From Betaproteobacteria bacterium (GTDB taxonomy: Bacteria > Pseudomonadota > Gammaproteobacteria > Burkholderiales > Rhodocyclaceae), in the NCBI GenBank assembly GCA_016234745.1, contig JACRAR010000013.1:1-51126 (forward strand): 51,126 bases of DNA. The letters run 5' to 3'. Of this stretch, positions 1-8,985 are shown in pieces. A program made the position numbers and the translations under genes. Under the pieces are notes generated by a model that worked only from the letters and a program-made list of their open reading frames with translations, did not search any database and was not told where the DNA came from. Every line of letters begins with the position of its first letter. The first letter of the stretch is position 1.

Positions 1-3000
1 CGTTTCCAAGGCCTGTATCTGGGCAGTACTCAGTGTTCCAACCGCTGCCGTCGTCAGCACCGCAGCCTGGGCCGTGCTCAGAGCTGCGACTTGGGCCGTG
101 CTCAGTACATTGACCTGCGCCGTGCTCAGAACACCAATGGCGTTTGTGGTCAGAGAAACAAAGTCAGCAGTTTCAAAAGCGGCCACCTGAGCTGTACTCA
201 GCACGGCTGTCTGGGCCGTGGTCAATACCGCCGCCTGGGCCGTCGTCAATGCCGCAACCTGCGCCGTACTCAGCACCGCTGCGTGCGCCGTGCTCAGATT
301 TGTTATAACCGCCGTCTTCAGGGCCGCAAAGTCGCTGGTTTCCATGGCTGCAATTTGTGCCGTACTCAGCACCGCGGCCTGAGCCGTGGTTAGCGCTGCC
401 GCCTGTGCCGTGGTCAATGCCGCAACCTGGGCTGTGCTGAGAACCGCGGCCTGCGCTGTGCTCAATGCCGCTACGGCATTCGTGTTCAGGACGGCAAAGT
501 TTGCAGAGGTCATTGCCGCAACCTGGGCTGTACTCAATATCGGGGTCTGAGTCGAACTCAGGACTGCGGCCTGGGCCGTGGTCAAAGCCGCGATCTGGGC
601 CGTGCTCAGGCCAGATGCGACCTGGGCTGTCGTCATCGCCGCGATCACCGTGGACGTTAGTGCGGCAAAACCAGCTGTGCTCAGGACCGCAAAGTCGGCG
701 TTTTCCATTGCCGCCACCTGGGTCGAGGTCAATACCGCCGCCTGGGTTGCGGTGATGACGGCGGCCTGGGCCGTGGTCAGGGCCGCTACTTGGGTCGTGG
801 TGATGCCCGTTGTGATCTGGGCCGTGGTCAGCGCTGCAATAGCCGCCGTGCTCAGGCCGGCAAAGGCTGCCGTGCTCAGGACCTTCGAGTCGGTGGTTTC
901 GAGGGCCGTGACCTGAGCGGTGGTCAGCACAGCAGTCTGAGTCTCGGTCAAGGCCTGGACCTGCAGCGTGGTCAGGGCCGCAAGCAAGGTCGTGGTCAGC
1001 CCCGCAGCCACCTGGGCCGTGGTCAGGGTGGCAACATTCGTCGTCTTCAGGACGACCAGATCGCGGGTTTCGAGGGCAGCCACCTGGGCGGTGGTCAGTG
1101 CGGCCGACTGAGCGGTGCTCAGGTTATTGGCCTGTAGCGTGGTCAGTGCCACGATCTGGCTAGTCGTCAGCGCCCCGATGCCCGCGGTCGTGGAGGCCAA
1201 GGCATTCAGGTCTACGGTCTGCATTGCCTGGATTTGGGTGGTCGTCAGCGCCTGGATGGCCGTCGATCCAAAGCCATTCCACTGCGCAGTCGTCAAGGCC
1301 ACGATCTGGTTGGTCGTGAGTGCCCCGATGCCCGCAGTCGTGGCGGGAAGGACACTCAGGTCACGGCCTTCCATGGCCTGGATCTGGGTTGTAGTCAGCG
1401 CCTGAATCTGGCTGGAGTTGAGGACGCCGGCCTGAGCTGTGGTCAGGGCTTCGACCTGGCTGGTCTTCAGCGCCTTCATCTCGGTGGTCGTCAGTGCCGC
1501 CACCTGCGCCGTGGTCAGGACACCGATACCTGCCGTGCTCGCCACCAGGGCGGCCACGTCATTGGTTTCCAGCGCCTGGATCTGGGCGGTGGTCAGCGCC
1601 TGTATCACGGCCGTGGTAAGGTTGCTCATCTGGGCCGTGGTCATGGCCTTGACCTGGGTGGTGGTCAGTGCGCCTACGCCCATGGTATCGAGGGACAAAG
1701 CGCCGATCAGGCCCGTGGTCAGGGAAGCGATCTGGGTCGTCGTCAGTGCCTGGATCTGGTTGGTGGTGAGGGCGCCGATGCCCGCGGTCGACAGTGACAG
1801 TACAGCGATGTCCCGGGTTTCCAGACCTCTGATCTGGGTGGTGGTCAGTGCCTTCAGGGCTCCCGTGCCCAGGGCACTGATCTGTGCGGTGGTCAGTGCC
1901 GCGATCTGGTTCGTCGCCAGGGCGCCGATGCCGTTGGTGTCAAGGGACAAAGCCGCAATGTCGCGGGTCTCCAGCACGGCAATCTGGTTGGTCGTCAAGC
2001 CCTGAAGCTCAGAGGTCGTCAGCGCAGCCATCTGGGCTGTGGTCAAGGCCACCACGCCATCCGTGGTCATGCCGACGAGGCCCTTGGTCGACAGGGCGGC
2101 GATCTGGGTCGTGGTGATGGCCTGGATCTGCGCCGTGCTCATCACGGCGACCTGCTTCGAGGTCAGGGCGCCCATCTGGGTGGTATTCAGCAGCGAAACC
2201 TGTGCCGTACCCAGGGCAGCGATGTTGCTGGTGGCGATCAAGGCGATTTCTGCCGCCGTCAATACGGCGTACTGGTCCGTGGTCAAGGCGCCGACCTGTG
2301 CCGTGCTGAACACGGCAAACTGCTTCGTGGTCAGTTTCGATACCTGGCCGGTGGTCAGCGCGGCGATCTGGGCGGTGCCGAATCCCGGCAGCTGCTTGGT
2401 TGTAATTGCGCCGACTTCGGTATCGGTCAGTGCCTGGACTTGTGCGCTCGTCAATACACCCAGTTGGCTCGACGTCAGGGCTTGTATCTGCCTGGTGGTC
2501 AGGGTTGCGATCGAATCGGTTGTCAGCCCCGGCAATTGGTTCGTTGTCAAAGCGGAGGTCTGCTTGGTGGTCAATTTCGCGACCTGGGTTGCGGTCAATG
2601 CCGCAAGCTGACTGGACGTCAAGCCCAGGGTCAGCTGGTTCGAGGTCAGACCCGTAACCTGCTTGGTGGTCAGGTTGGCGATGCTGTTGGTGCTCAATGC
2701 GGCAATCTGCGTCGTCGTCAGGGCAGCAAGCAGCGGCGCGCTCAATGAGGCCACTTGCGTCGAGGTTAGCGCGGCAATCGTTGCCGTTGTCAGATAGGGC
2801 ATCTGGTTCTTGGTGCTCAGCTTCGACAGCTGCTTCGTAGTCAATACCGTAACCTGTGCCGTCGTCAGCGCGGCCAACTGGTCGGTTTTCAGCGCGGCAA
2901 ATATCGTCTCCTTGATGACTGATATGTTGTCGGTAGTCAGAGCGGCCACTTGATTGCTTGTCAAGGAGCTCAACTGCTTGTTTGTCAGCGAGAAAGTTTG

Positions 3001-3990
3001 CGTCGAAGTCATCACGGTGACTTGTGCCGTCGTCAGGTTCGCCACCTGCAAAGTTGTAAGTGCGGATGCCTGTTTCCCCGTCATGTTGGCAACCTGATCT
3101 GTAGTCAGGGCTGCAATTCCGTCGGTCGCGATGCTCGCAATCTGCGACACCGTCATCGCGGCCAGATCTTCGGTCTCCAGCGCTGCAATTTGCCCGGTAG
3201 TCAGGTAAGGGATCTGTTTTTTAGTATTCAGCTTGGCGACCTGCTTGGTCGTCAGCGAAGCAACTTGGTCTGTCGTCAGGCTGGCAACTTGCGTTGAGGT
3301 AAGCGCAGCGACTAGGGTTTCTTTCAAGGCTGAGAGGTTTGTCGTTGTCAGGGCGACCAGCTGGTTTGTCGTAAGGGAAGTCAACTGCTTTTGCCCCATT
3401 TTGACGGCCTGATCCGAAGTGAGGACGGCGATCTGCCCGGTCGTCATGTTCTGCAATTGCAAGGTTGTCAGCTTGGGAATCTGCCGGGTCGTAAGATTCG
3501 TTATTTGGTCGGTAGTCAAGGCGGAAATCGCATCGGTCGAAATCGAGCCGATCTGTGCGTCTTTCAGCGCAGCGAGATCGCCAACTTCGAGAGCGGCCAC
3601 CTGATCCGAGGTCAGATAGGCGATCTGTTTCTTGCCATTCAGCTTCACGATTTGTGCCGACGTGAGGGCGACCACCTGATCGGTCGTCAGCGCCGCAATT
3701 TGACTGGACTTCAAAGCGGCAATATTCGTTACTTTCAGATTGGCGATGGCGAGTACGGGAACCTGATCGGTAGTCAAGACCGCTACCTGTTTGGCGGTGA
3801 GACCTGATACCTGATCAGCAGTCAAGGCAGTAATCTGGGCTGCGCTAAGCAAAGTAATCTGTGTCGTCTTTAGCGCTGCAGTCTGCTTGGATGTCCAGCT
3901 CGTCAGGTTGGCTGTCCCCAAGGTCGTGTCGTTCAGCGAAGCGACCTTGGTGCCCAGCAATGTCGGATTGGAAATCGCTGCGAGCTGATC
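1..3990 (-). repeat. Tandem 24-bp coding repeat array
   Basis: The DNA of the giant protein is a degenerate 24-bp tandem repeat, seen on the plus strand as units like gccgtggtcagngccgcnacctgg. Units near the left edge are the most alike and those near the N-terminus (3-4 kb) the most diverged. This suggests recent expansion toward the C-terminus. About 150 octads fit in the visible part. A secondary period of several octads is marked by the inserts reading ETRD and STAGIG. Confidence 0.85.
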
Positions 3991-4089
3991 CGCAGTCATG
4001 ACCGCAACTTCAGACAGCTTCAGACCCGCGATCTGCGTGGTGGTCATCGTTGTTACATCTGTACTTGCGTCGAAAACGAAAGTGGCCAT
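1..4089 (-). CDS. Giant 8-residue-repeat protein (3' end cut by window)
   Basis: Reading leftwards from ATG at 4089, the frame stays open to base 1, giving 1363 codons with no stop; the C-terminus is outside the window. A GGGAGA ribosome site lies about 8 bases upstream. The N-terminus (MATFVFDASTDVTTM) has no signal peptide. Nearly all the rest is an octad of the form L-T/S-T-x-Q-V/I-x-A, interrupted by variants such as LETxDxAAL and STAGIGAL that recur as a longer block. Cys is essentially absent. This composition fits a secreted or surface fibrous protein. Similar repeat proteins in Betaproteobacteria are often labelled adhesin or heme-utilization protein, without proof. Absence of a signal peptide would fit type I secretion through a C-terminal signal, but that end is not visible. 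The plus-strand ORFs here are shadows of the repeat. Confidence 0.85.
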   Translation of the reverse strand, partial: MATFVFDASTDVTTMTTTQIAGLKLSEVAVMTADQLAAISNPTLLGTKVASLNDTTLGTANLTSWTSKQTAALKTTQITLLSAAQITALTADQVSGLTAKQVAVLTTDQVPVLAIANLKVTNIAALKSSQIAALTTDQVVALTSAQIVKLNGKKQIAYLTSDQVAALEVGDLAALKDAQIGSISTDAISALTTDQITNLTTRQIPKLTTLQLQNMTTGQIAVLTSDQAVKMGQKQLTSLTTNQLVALTTTNLSALKETLVAALTSTQVASLTTDQVASLTTKQVAKLNTKKQIPYLTTGQIAALETEDLAAMTVSQIASIATDGIAALTTDQVANMTGKQASALTTLQVANLTTAQVTVMTSTQTFSLTNKQLSSLTSNQVAALTTDNISVIKETIFAALKTDQLAALTTAQVTVLTTKQLSKLSTKNQMPYLTTATIAALTSTQVASLSAPLLAALTTTQIAALSTNSIANLTTKQVTGLTSNQLTLGLTSSQLAALTATQVAKLTTKQTSALTTNQLPGLTTDSIATLTTRQIQALTSSQLGVLTSAQVQALTDTEVGAITTKQLPGFGTAQIAALTTGQVSKLTTKQFAVFSTAQVGALTTDQYAVLTAAEIALIATSNIAALGTAQVSLLNTTQMGALTSKQVAVMSTAQIQAITTTQIAALSTKGLVGMTTDGVVALTTAQMAALTTSELQGLTTNQIAVLETRDIAALSLDTNGIGALATNQIAALTTAQISALGTGALKALTTTQIRGLETRDIAVLSLSTAGIGALTTNQIQALTTTQIASLTTGLIGALSLDTMGVGALTTTQVKAMTTAQMSNLTTAVIQALTTAQIQALETNDVAALVASTAGIGVLTTAQVAALTTTEMKALKTSQVEALTTAQAGVLNSSQIQALTTTQIQAMEGRDLSVLPATTAGIGALTTNQIVALTTAQWNGFGSTAIQALTTTQIQAMQTVDLNALASTTAGIGALTTSQIVALTTLQANNLSTAQSAALTTAQVAALETRDLVVLKTTNVATLTTAQVAAGLTTTLLAALTTLQVQALTETQTAVLTTAQVTALETTDSKVLSTAAFAGLSTAAIAALTTAQITTGITTTQVAALTTAQAAVITATQAAVLTSTQVAAMENADFAVLSTAGFAALTSTVIAAMTTAQVASGLSTAQIAALTTAQAAVLSSTQTPILSTAQVAAMTSANFAVLNTNAVAALSTAQAAVLSTAQVAALTTAQAAALTTAQAAVLSTAQIAAMETSDFAALKTAVITNLSTAHAAVLSTAQVAALTTAQAAVLTTAQTAVLSTAQVAAFETADFVSLTTNAIGVLSTAQVNVLSTAQVAALSTAQAAVLTTAAVGTLSTAQIQALET

Positions 4090-4119
4090 CCTTAATCTCC
4101 CGGTTAGAGTGATCGAGCA

Positions 4120-4135
4120 CGAGACCATGGTCTCG
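4120..4135. promoter_or_regulatory. 16-bp perfect palindrome upstream of giant repeat gene
   Basis: The sequence cgagaccatggtctcg is its own reverse complement and lies 31 bases upstream of the ATG of the giant repeat gene. It could be a protein-binding operator or a leader hairpin. The two-component genes just upstream include a LuxR-type regulator whose family often binds short dyads, but a link is only inference. Confidence 0.5.
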
Positions 4136-4362
4136 GTTGCTAAGGCGAGAGAATTGATATGCGAAAACTGACCAGCATCGCCCTTCGCATCGGGCCCAAT
4201 GAACGAGAACTTACAGTCCTCAGAATTCTCTTCTCGCCGGCACCGCGGTGCCCAAATGCCTTAATTTCGGCATGCTTTGATACTAGAGAGGGAAGGTGTG
4301 GCTAACAATAGATAAAATGCTACTTCTAACTAGAGAAAATCCATAGTTCGGCGGGTTCTGCA

Positions 4363-5025
4363 TCAGACGTCCATGACGATCCCCAGGCGAACCGCCAGCC
4401 TGACGAGTTGGGCGCCATTGGACAGCTCAAGTTTGTTCATGATGCTGGCATGGTGTACGCCGGCCGTCTTCGGACTGATCGAGAGCATCACCGCAATTTG
4501 CGATACCGTCTTGCCCTCCGCCAGCAAGGTAAAGACCTGATATTCGCGCGCGGTCAGACAGTCGAGAGGCCCGGTTTCCTGCTTCAAACCGGCTGCCGCA
4601 ATATTCATCACCTTCGCCGCATCGATATAAGGTTTGCCATTGGCAATTTCTCTCACAGCCAGCAGCATTTGGCTCATCTGGCTGTGCTTGATCAAATAAC
4701 CCAGGGCTCCCGCCTCCAACGCCCGTTGAATCATCACGTCGCCGTCGTACATGCTGAAGACTAGAACCCGCGCTTTGTCATCTCGCCGGCGCAACCTCCG
4801 AATGACTTCGATACCACCGATTTCCGGCATGTTCAGGTCCAACACAACGACGTCAGGCGAAAATTCGGCATAGGCGGCGAACAAGCTGCTGCTGTCTCCG
4901 ACTTCGGCAACTACGCGAATGTCTGGCGTGCTTTCCAACAAATTGCGGCAGCCATCGCGAACCACGGGATGGTCGTCGGCCAGGAGTACTCGGATGACTT
5001 TTTCAGGCGGTGCGATGTTCATCAT
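4363..5025 (-). CDS. NarL/FixJ-family response regulator (LuxR-type HTH)
   Basis: 220 residues, the normal size for this family. The receiver domain (about 10-130) has the acidic pair D17-D18, the phospho-acceptor D63 in VLDLNMPE, and the conserved lysine in YLIKHS. A GerE/LuxR helix-turn-helix follows (about 150-215: LTAREYQVFTLLAEGKTVSQIA). The start overlaps the end of the kinase gene by 23 bases, so the two are cotranscribed and almost surely form a pair. The next gene downstream is the giant repeat protein, a possible target. No signal input can be named from this protein. Confidence 0.93.
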   Translation of the reverse strand: MMNIAPPEKVIRVLLADDHPVVRDGCRNLLESTPDIRVVAEVGDSSSLFAAYAEFSPDVVVLDLNMPEIGGIEVIRRLRRRDDKARVLVFSMYDGDVMIQRALEAGALGYLIKHSQMSQMLLAVREIANGKPYIDAAKVMNIAAAGLKQETGPLDCLTAREYQVFTLLAEGKTVSQIAVMLSISPKTAGVHHASIMNKLELSNGAQLVRLAVRLGIVMDV

Positions 5026-7243
5026 CTTCTCCGTTCTTCAATAGATCCCGAGTCAGCGGGATGCAAATCTCAACCGATGTCCCTTTTCCTGGTTCGGTGG
5101 TAACCGTGAAACTCCCGCCGAGTGCCAGCGTTCGCTCGCGCATACCGATCAGGCCGACACCTTGAGTATCGTGCTCGTAATCAAAGCCAACGCCATCGTC
5201 GGTGATAGAAAGCCACAATTCATCGGAACCCGGCTCTGACTGGCGCCAGCAGGTCACGGTGGCGCGACTGGCTCTTGCGTGACGTGCAATATTGTTGAGC
5301 GCCTCCTGAACGAGACGAAATGTAGTGCTTTCGACGGAACTGTCGAGTCTGCCCAAATTGTCATCCAGGGATATTTCGATCTTGGTATCGGAATGGGTTT
5401 GACACCATCCTCCGACAAGATCCTTCAGGCCTTCGTTGATTCCAAACTCAACGAGCGCATCCGATCCGAGATTTCGATTGATTGCTCGCACACGATTCTG
5501 AATCGAAGTTGTGCTCGTAATGATGGAGCTGGCACAGTGAAGAATCTTCCCCTTCTCCTCCCGGCCCGCGATCGCACAAATTGCCTGAGCATTAATGTGA
5601 ACGGCGGTTAACAATTGTCCTAGATCGTCGTGCAGATCCATCGCCAGCTGGCGCCGCTGTGTTTCCTCGACGTTGAATCTGTCCGCCATCAAGGCGCGGT
5701 TCTCGCGCAGGAGATTTTCTGCGGTGCGCTGCGCCTTGACTTGTTCATCGATATCGAGACATGACCCGACGTACCCTGCCAGAGTCCCACCACCGATTAG
5801 TCTGGGAACGGCAATTTCGAGAAACCAGCGATATCCTCCGCTGGCATCTCGCAGTCGATATTTGCCTTTTGCAGGTTGTCCCTCTGCCAAGGCATGCCGG
5901 AAGGTATCAAGGTAACTCGGCATGTCTTCAGGGTGCATGTTCGTGGTCCATGAATCTTCTCTGATTGGACCCATGCCGCAGCCAGTGAATTTGAGCCAAG
6001 TCTGGTTGAACCAGATGCGTTGCCCAGTTTCATCGGAAATCCAAATCAGCATCGGGGAATTATCGGCAACAAAATGAAAGCGCGCCTCGTTTTCCCTAAG
6101 CACGGCTGCCTGATCTGCGATACGCTCCTGAGCTCTATTAAAGGCACTCACCAGCTTGCCGATTTCCGGGGCGACGGGTTCAAGATTGAATTGGGTCAGA
6201 GGTGCCTCCAGCGCACCCATGTCGGTTATGTGGTCAACCAGCCTATCAAGAGACTTCAGGGTTCTCTTGACGATCAACCAGACGGCCGCACCGACAAGCA
6301 GCGACAGGAGTGTCGCGCTGAAGAAGATCCGCTTTCTCATTTGCGTTACTGGTTCAAACGCGTCCGACGCCGGTATGCTTACGGCGACTACCCAGTCGGT
6401 GTCACTCACTGCCTTCGCTGAGCTTAGTTCTTCGATCCCACGGGAATTGACAGTTGTACCGCTGCCCTCATACCCGGCGACAAAGCGATCAATGAGCTTA
6501 TTGACGCCTGGCGCAGGAGCGAACTGCATAACGCGACTCTTGTCATGAGATGCCAGGATCACGCGCGTGGATTTCGATATCACCAGGTATCCGATATTTG
6601 ATGCCAAGCTTGGTGCATTTTCGACGAAATCAGTTGCCAGGAGGCTGGTCATGCCAAACAGCAGTCCTTGTACCATTCCACTTTGATCCAGGATTGGACT
6701 CCCAAATAACACAGTGGCGCGCTTGTTGCCCACATTCATGTCCGGCGAACCAATGACCGCCCGCTTCTTTTCCGCAATTTCCGTGATCAGTTTCGGTTGC
6801 CAGAAATTCACATCGGCTCGCACCGAGGACGCCGGGTAACGAGCCAGCAACCTGCCAGCCGGTGTGGTGACGAACAGCGCCGAGTCAAACAGGCTACGTA
6901 GGGCATGGCGCACGCCAAGCTGTTTCGCCAAGTCACGGCCGTTCTTCAACAGTTCTGGTGAAATGTCGGTAGCGGTCCTCATCAGCGATTCCTTGCGTAC
7001 TCGTACCGATGTTCCGATGGCTTGCGCTATGCTGTTGGCCATCGCGCGCTGTTGCTCGGTAAGCAAGTCCTCCATGTCGCTCTTGAGTTCGTTCGCCGTG
7101 TATAAGGCCATACCCCACACAGAAATTAGAAACAGCGCCAAGCTGGCGACGGCCAGGCGCGTCTTGAGGCTAAGGGATCTGGGAGAAAGGCGATGCGCGT
7201 CCGTCATGGCAATTACCGCGGGAAGGGATCGAACAGCATCCAC
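5003..7243 (-). CDS. Membrane sensor histidine kinase (HisKA_3 type) with PAS domain
   Basis: 746 residues from a GTG start; an alternative start is Met13. Order: a transmembrane helix at about 30-50, a large periplasmic Cache-like sensor, a second transmembrane helix near 310-330, HAMP, a PAS domain (FHFVADNSPMLIWISDETG) with PAC, then the NarX/UhpB-type dimerisation block (MDLHDDLGQLLTAVH, phospho-acceptor His in DLHDDLG) and HATPase_c (DDGVGFD, GVGLIGMRERTLALGG). It phosphorylates the response regulator encoded immediately downstream with overlapping ends. The ligand is unknown; Cache domains commonly bind small organic molecules. No strong ribosome site is visible before either start, so the exact N-terminus is uncertain. 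Confidence 0.92.
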   Translation of the reverse strand: MDAVRSLPAVIAMTDAHRLSPRSLSLKTRLAVASLALFLISVWGMALYTANELKSDMEDLLTEQQRAMANSIAQAIGTSVRVRKESLMRTATDISPELLKNGRDLAKQLGVRHALRSLFDSALFVTTPAGRLLARYPASSVRADVNFWQPKLITEIAEKKRAVIGSPDMNVGNKRATVLFGSPILDQSGMVQGLLFGMTSLLATDFVENAPSLASNIGYLVISKSTRVILASHDKSRVMQFAPAPGVNKLIDRFVAGYEGSGTTVNSRGIEELSSAKAVSDTDWVVAVSIPASDAFEPVTQMRKRIFFSATLLSLLVGAAVWLIVKRTLKSLDRLVDHITDMGALEAPLTQFNLEPVAPEIGKLVSAFNRAQERIADQAAVLRENEARFHFVADNSPMLIWISDETGQRIWFNQTWLKFTGCGMGPIREDSWTTNMHPEDMPSYLDTFRHALAEGQPAKGKYRLRDASGGYRWFLEIAVPRLIGGGTLAGYVGSCLDIDEQVKAQRTAENLLRENRALMADRFNVEETQRRQLAMDLHDDLGQLLTAVHINAQAICAIAGREEKGKILHCASSIITSTTSIQNRVRAINRNLGSDALVEFGINEGLKDLVGGWCQTHSDTKIEISLDDNLGRLDSSVESTTFRLVQEALNNIARHARASRATVTCWRQSEPGSDELWLSITDDGVGFDYEHDTQGVGLIGMRERTLALGGSFTVTTEPGKGTSVEICIPLTRDLLKNGEDDEHRTA

Positions 7244-7374
7244 TTGAGACTCATTGGGAATTTGCTTTTACAGCAGTGAGGAAATTGGTCTCAGCAGGAA
7301 TTGATCTTCGGCAACATCTCGTCGATTCCTGGATTTCGCTTAATGTCCTTGCAGTCGTTGGCGACATGGGAGCG

Positions 7375-8145
7375 TTATCTCGTGACACCTTTTTCGCGGA
7401 ATTCAATCAGGTACTTGCCTGGCGTCCTGGTACGTCGTCCGAGCGTATTCAGCATCGCACCGAGATTTGCTGCGTCTCGCCCGACGGCAGCAGCTTCGCC
7501 CGAGAAACGCAAACCGCGCGCAGCAATTTCGCCAACGCCGTTGAATTGCAGACGACCGCCAAGCGTGGTGAGGTCAACGTGCAGTGCCTGTTTTTCGCCG
7601 AAAAGCCGAAAGCGATAGTCTCCGAGTTTGTTGCCCGGAATCTCCGCAACTTCGGCATCATTCCAAATCAGTTCCATCTCTCCTTCACAGGAATAGGCAT
7701 GCCATGCGCAGCGGAAAGCGTCGCTACGCAGGTGCAGATTGCCTCCCCAACCATAACGCCCTAAGGCGCCGGGGAGAAGTACCAGAAGAGCTGGCGCAGG
7801 TAATGACGCGTCCAGCCTCTCAAAGTTTAGGCCCTCGGCAGATATAGCCATCTGCAAACTACCTTTATCCAGGGTTGCGACAACGACGATAAGCCCTCGC
7901 CATAGATCGCTCCAACGAAGCTTCCAACCGATGCTCTGGGCAATATGCCAGGAATCGCTCTTGTCCGAGCGGGTCAGGAGCATACCGCTACCGTTCCAGA
8001 CGCTGCCCTCGAGATTGGCCAGTCGCCAGTGATCGTTGCTGAATTTCTCCACCCAGGGAGAAAGCGCCGACGCCGGCCAGAGAATCACTGCTGCCAGCAG
8101 GAATGACAGGGTAAGAACAGCAAGCCCGAGCAGCCGAGAAGCCAT
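7375..8145 (-). CDS. gspN: Type II secretion system protein N (GspN)
   Basis: 256 residues, the usual GspN length. There is one N-terminal transmembrane helix (about 5-27) followed by a periplasmic domain with the family hallmark LEGSVWNGSG and a conserved WKLRW segment. GspN is an inner-membrane accessory part of the type II secretion machinery. It stands alone here: no other gsp genes are in the window, so the rest of the system must lie elsewhere or this copy is an orphan. It follows two small membrane-protein genes and precedes the two-component pair by 131 bases. Confidence 0.85.
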   Translation of the reverse strand: MASRLLGLAVLTLSFLLAAVILWPASALSPWVEKFSNDHWRLANLEGSVWNGSGMLLTRSDKSDSWHIAQSIGWKLRWSDLWRGLIVVVATLDKGSLQMAISAEGLNFERLDASLPAPALLVLLPGALGRYGWGGNLHLRSDAFRCAWHAYSCEGEMELIWNDAEVAEIPGNKLGDYRFRLFGEKQALHVDLTTLGGRLQFNGVGEIAARGLRFSGEAAAVGRDAANLGAMLNTLGRRTRTPGKYLIEFREKGVTR

Positions 8146-8243
8146 ATCAGTCTGGAATGATCATCAGCATAGAAATCGAACCGTACGCGTTCGATAGGAC
8201 TTCAACGGCCAGTTTCAAAGCGCCGCCAAAGACGATTGGGTAA

Positions 8244-8579
8244 TCATTGATTCTTGCTCCGAGCTCTTTGAGCGACGACCTCAATCGCATGAAACCAATA
8301 CCACATGACAACGACACCAATTGTGCACCATATAATTAGGTGCATGCCCAACAGTAGCAGTAGAGGCATCGCCAGCAGGACACTGCCGATCCCGAGATAG
8401 ATGCGGGCATAGGCTGGGGCGTATGCTGCGGGATTGGGTAATGCACGATTGTCGAAATCGGAAATCAGGTCGAGCCTGCCCTTGAACCCCATCTGCCAGC
8501 CCCGGATTAAACCGCCCGAGCCGAACACAATGGCGAGAACAGAAACCATTACCGCAATGAATATGGATTGCTCTTGCAC
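8244..8579 (-). CDS. Small membrane protein of unknown function
   Basis: 111 residues with three hydrophobic segments (about 5-25, 58-78 and 80-100) and a basic C-terminus, typical of an inner-membrane protein. I do not recognise the family. It starts 17 bases after the stop of the preceding 121-residue gene and follows nhaD in the same direction. It is therefore probably part of an nhaD operon. The start ATG has AGGAGAAAGAAG just upstream, a strong ribosome site. Confidence 0.7.
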   Translation of the reverse strand: MQEQSIFIAVMVSVLAIVFGSGGLIRGWQMGFKGRLDLISDFDNRALPNPAAYAPAYARIYLGIGSVLLAMPLLLLLGMHLIIWCTIGVVVMWYWFHAIEVVAQRARSKNQ

Positions 8580-8596
8580 TTCTTTCTCCTCTCATG

Positions 8597-8962
8597 CTAA
8601 GACGGATAATCTCTCAGCTTAGGCAAACCGCCAATATGTCTCGAAATCACCAGATCGATTCCGCGACGCGCTCGACGGAGGTAAACGGGTCCGATCAGCA
8701 GAAGAAGCAGTGGTACTGCTCCAAGGAATTGAAGCAGGTAGCGAATTGGCAAAGCCATGGTCTCTGCCAGCGCGACGTCGAATTGCAGCAGATAGGTGAC
8801 GAAAGCCACCCCCGCCATCAACGAAATTCGCTCTCCAAAATCAAAGTCGATGTTCTGCGCATTGCGAATTGACTCCCTCCAATCCGATGGCGGCAACTCC
8901 ATTAGGCGGGGGAACGCCAGGGATAAGAAGTAGTTCACTAGTAGATCTCTGTTGGAAGACAT
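8597..8962 (-). CDS. Small membrane protein downstream of nhaD
   Basis: The open frame extends further upstream, but the part before Met73 is a shadow of nhaD. I place the start at MSSNRDLLVNYF, giving 121 residues. Two hydrophobic segments occur (about 50-70 and 78-98), followed by an Arg-rich cytoplasmic end. The family is not recognised. The start is 23 bases after the nhaD stop, and the next gene follows after 17 bases, so all three are likely cotranscribed. Confidence 0.65.
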   Translation of the reverse strand: MSSNRDLLVNYFLSLAFPRLMELPPSDWRESIRNAQNIDFDFGERISLMAGVAFVTYLLQFDVALAETMALPIRYLLQFLGAVPLLLLLIGPVYLRRARRGIDLVISRHIGGLPKLRDYPS

Positions 8963-8985
8963 GGTCACGGGGTCAGGTGTTCTGC

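Noticed and set aside
91-3807. Many plus-strand open frames over the first 4 kb
   Set aside because: They are shadows of the minus-strand octad repeat; their products are Gly/Arg/Gln or Val/Trp repeats without starts or ribosome sites.
1-3990. CRISPR array
   Set aside because: The 24-bp repeat is contiguous, degenerate and in frame as protein, with no unique spacers.
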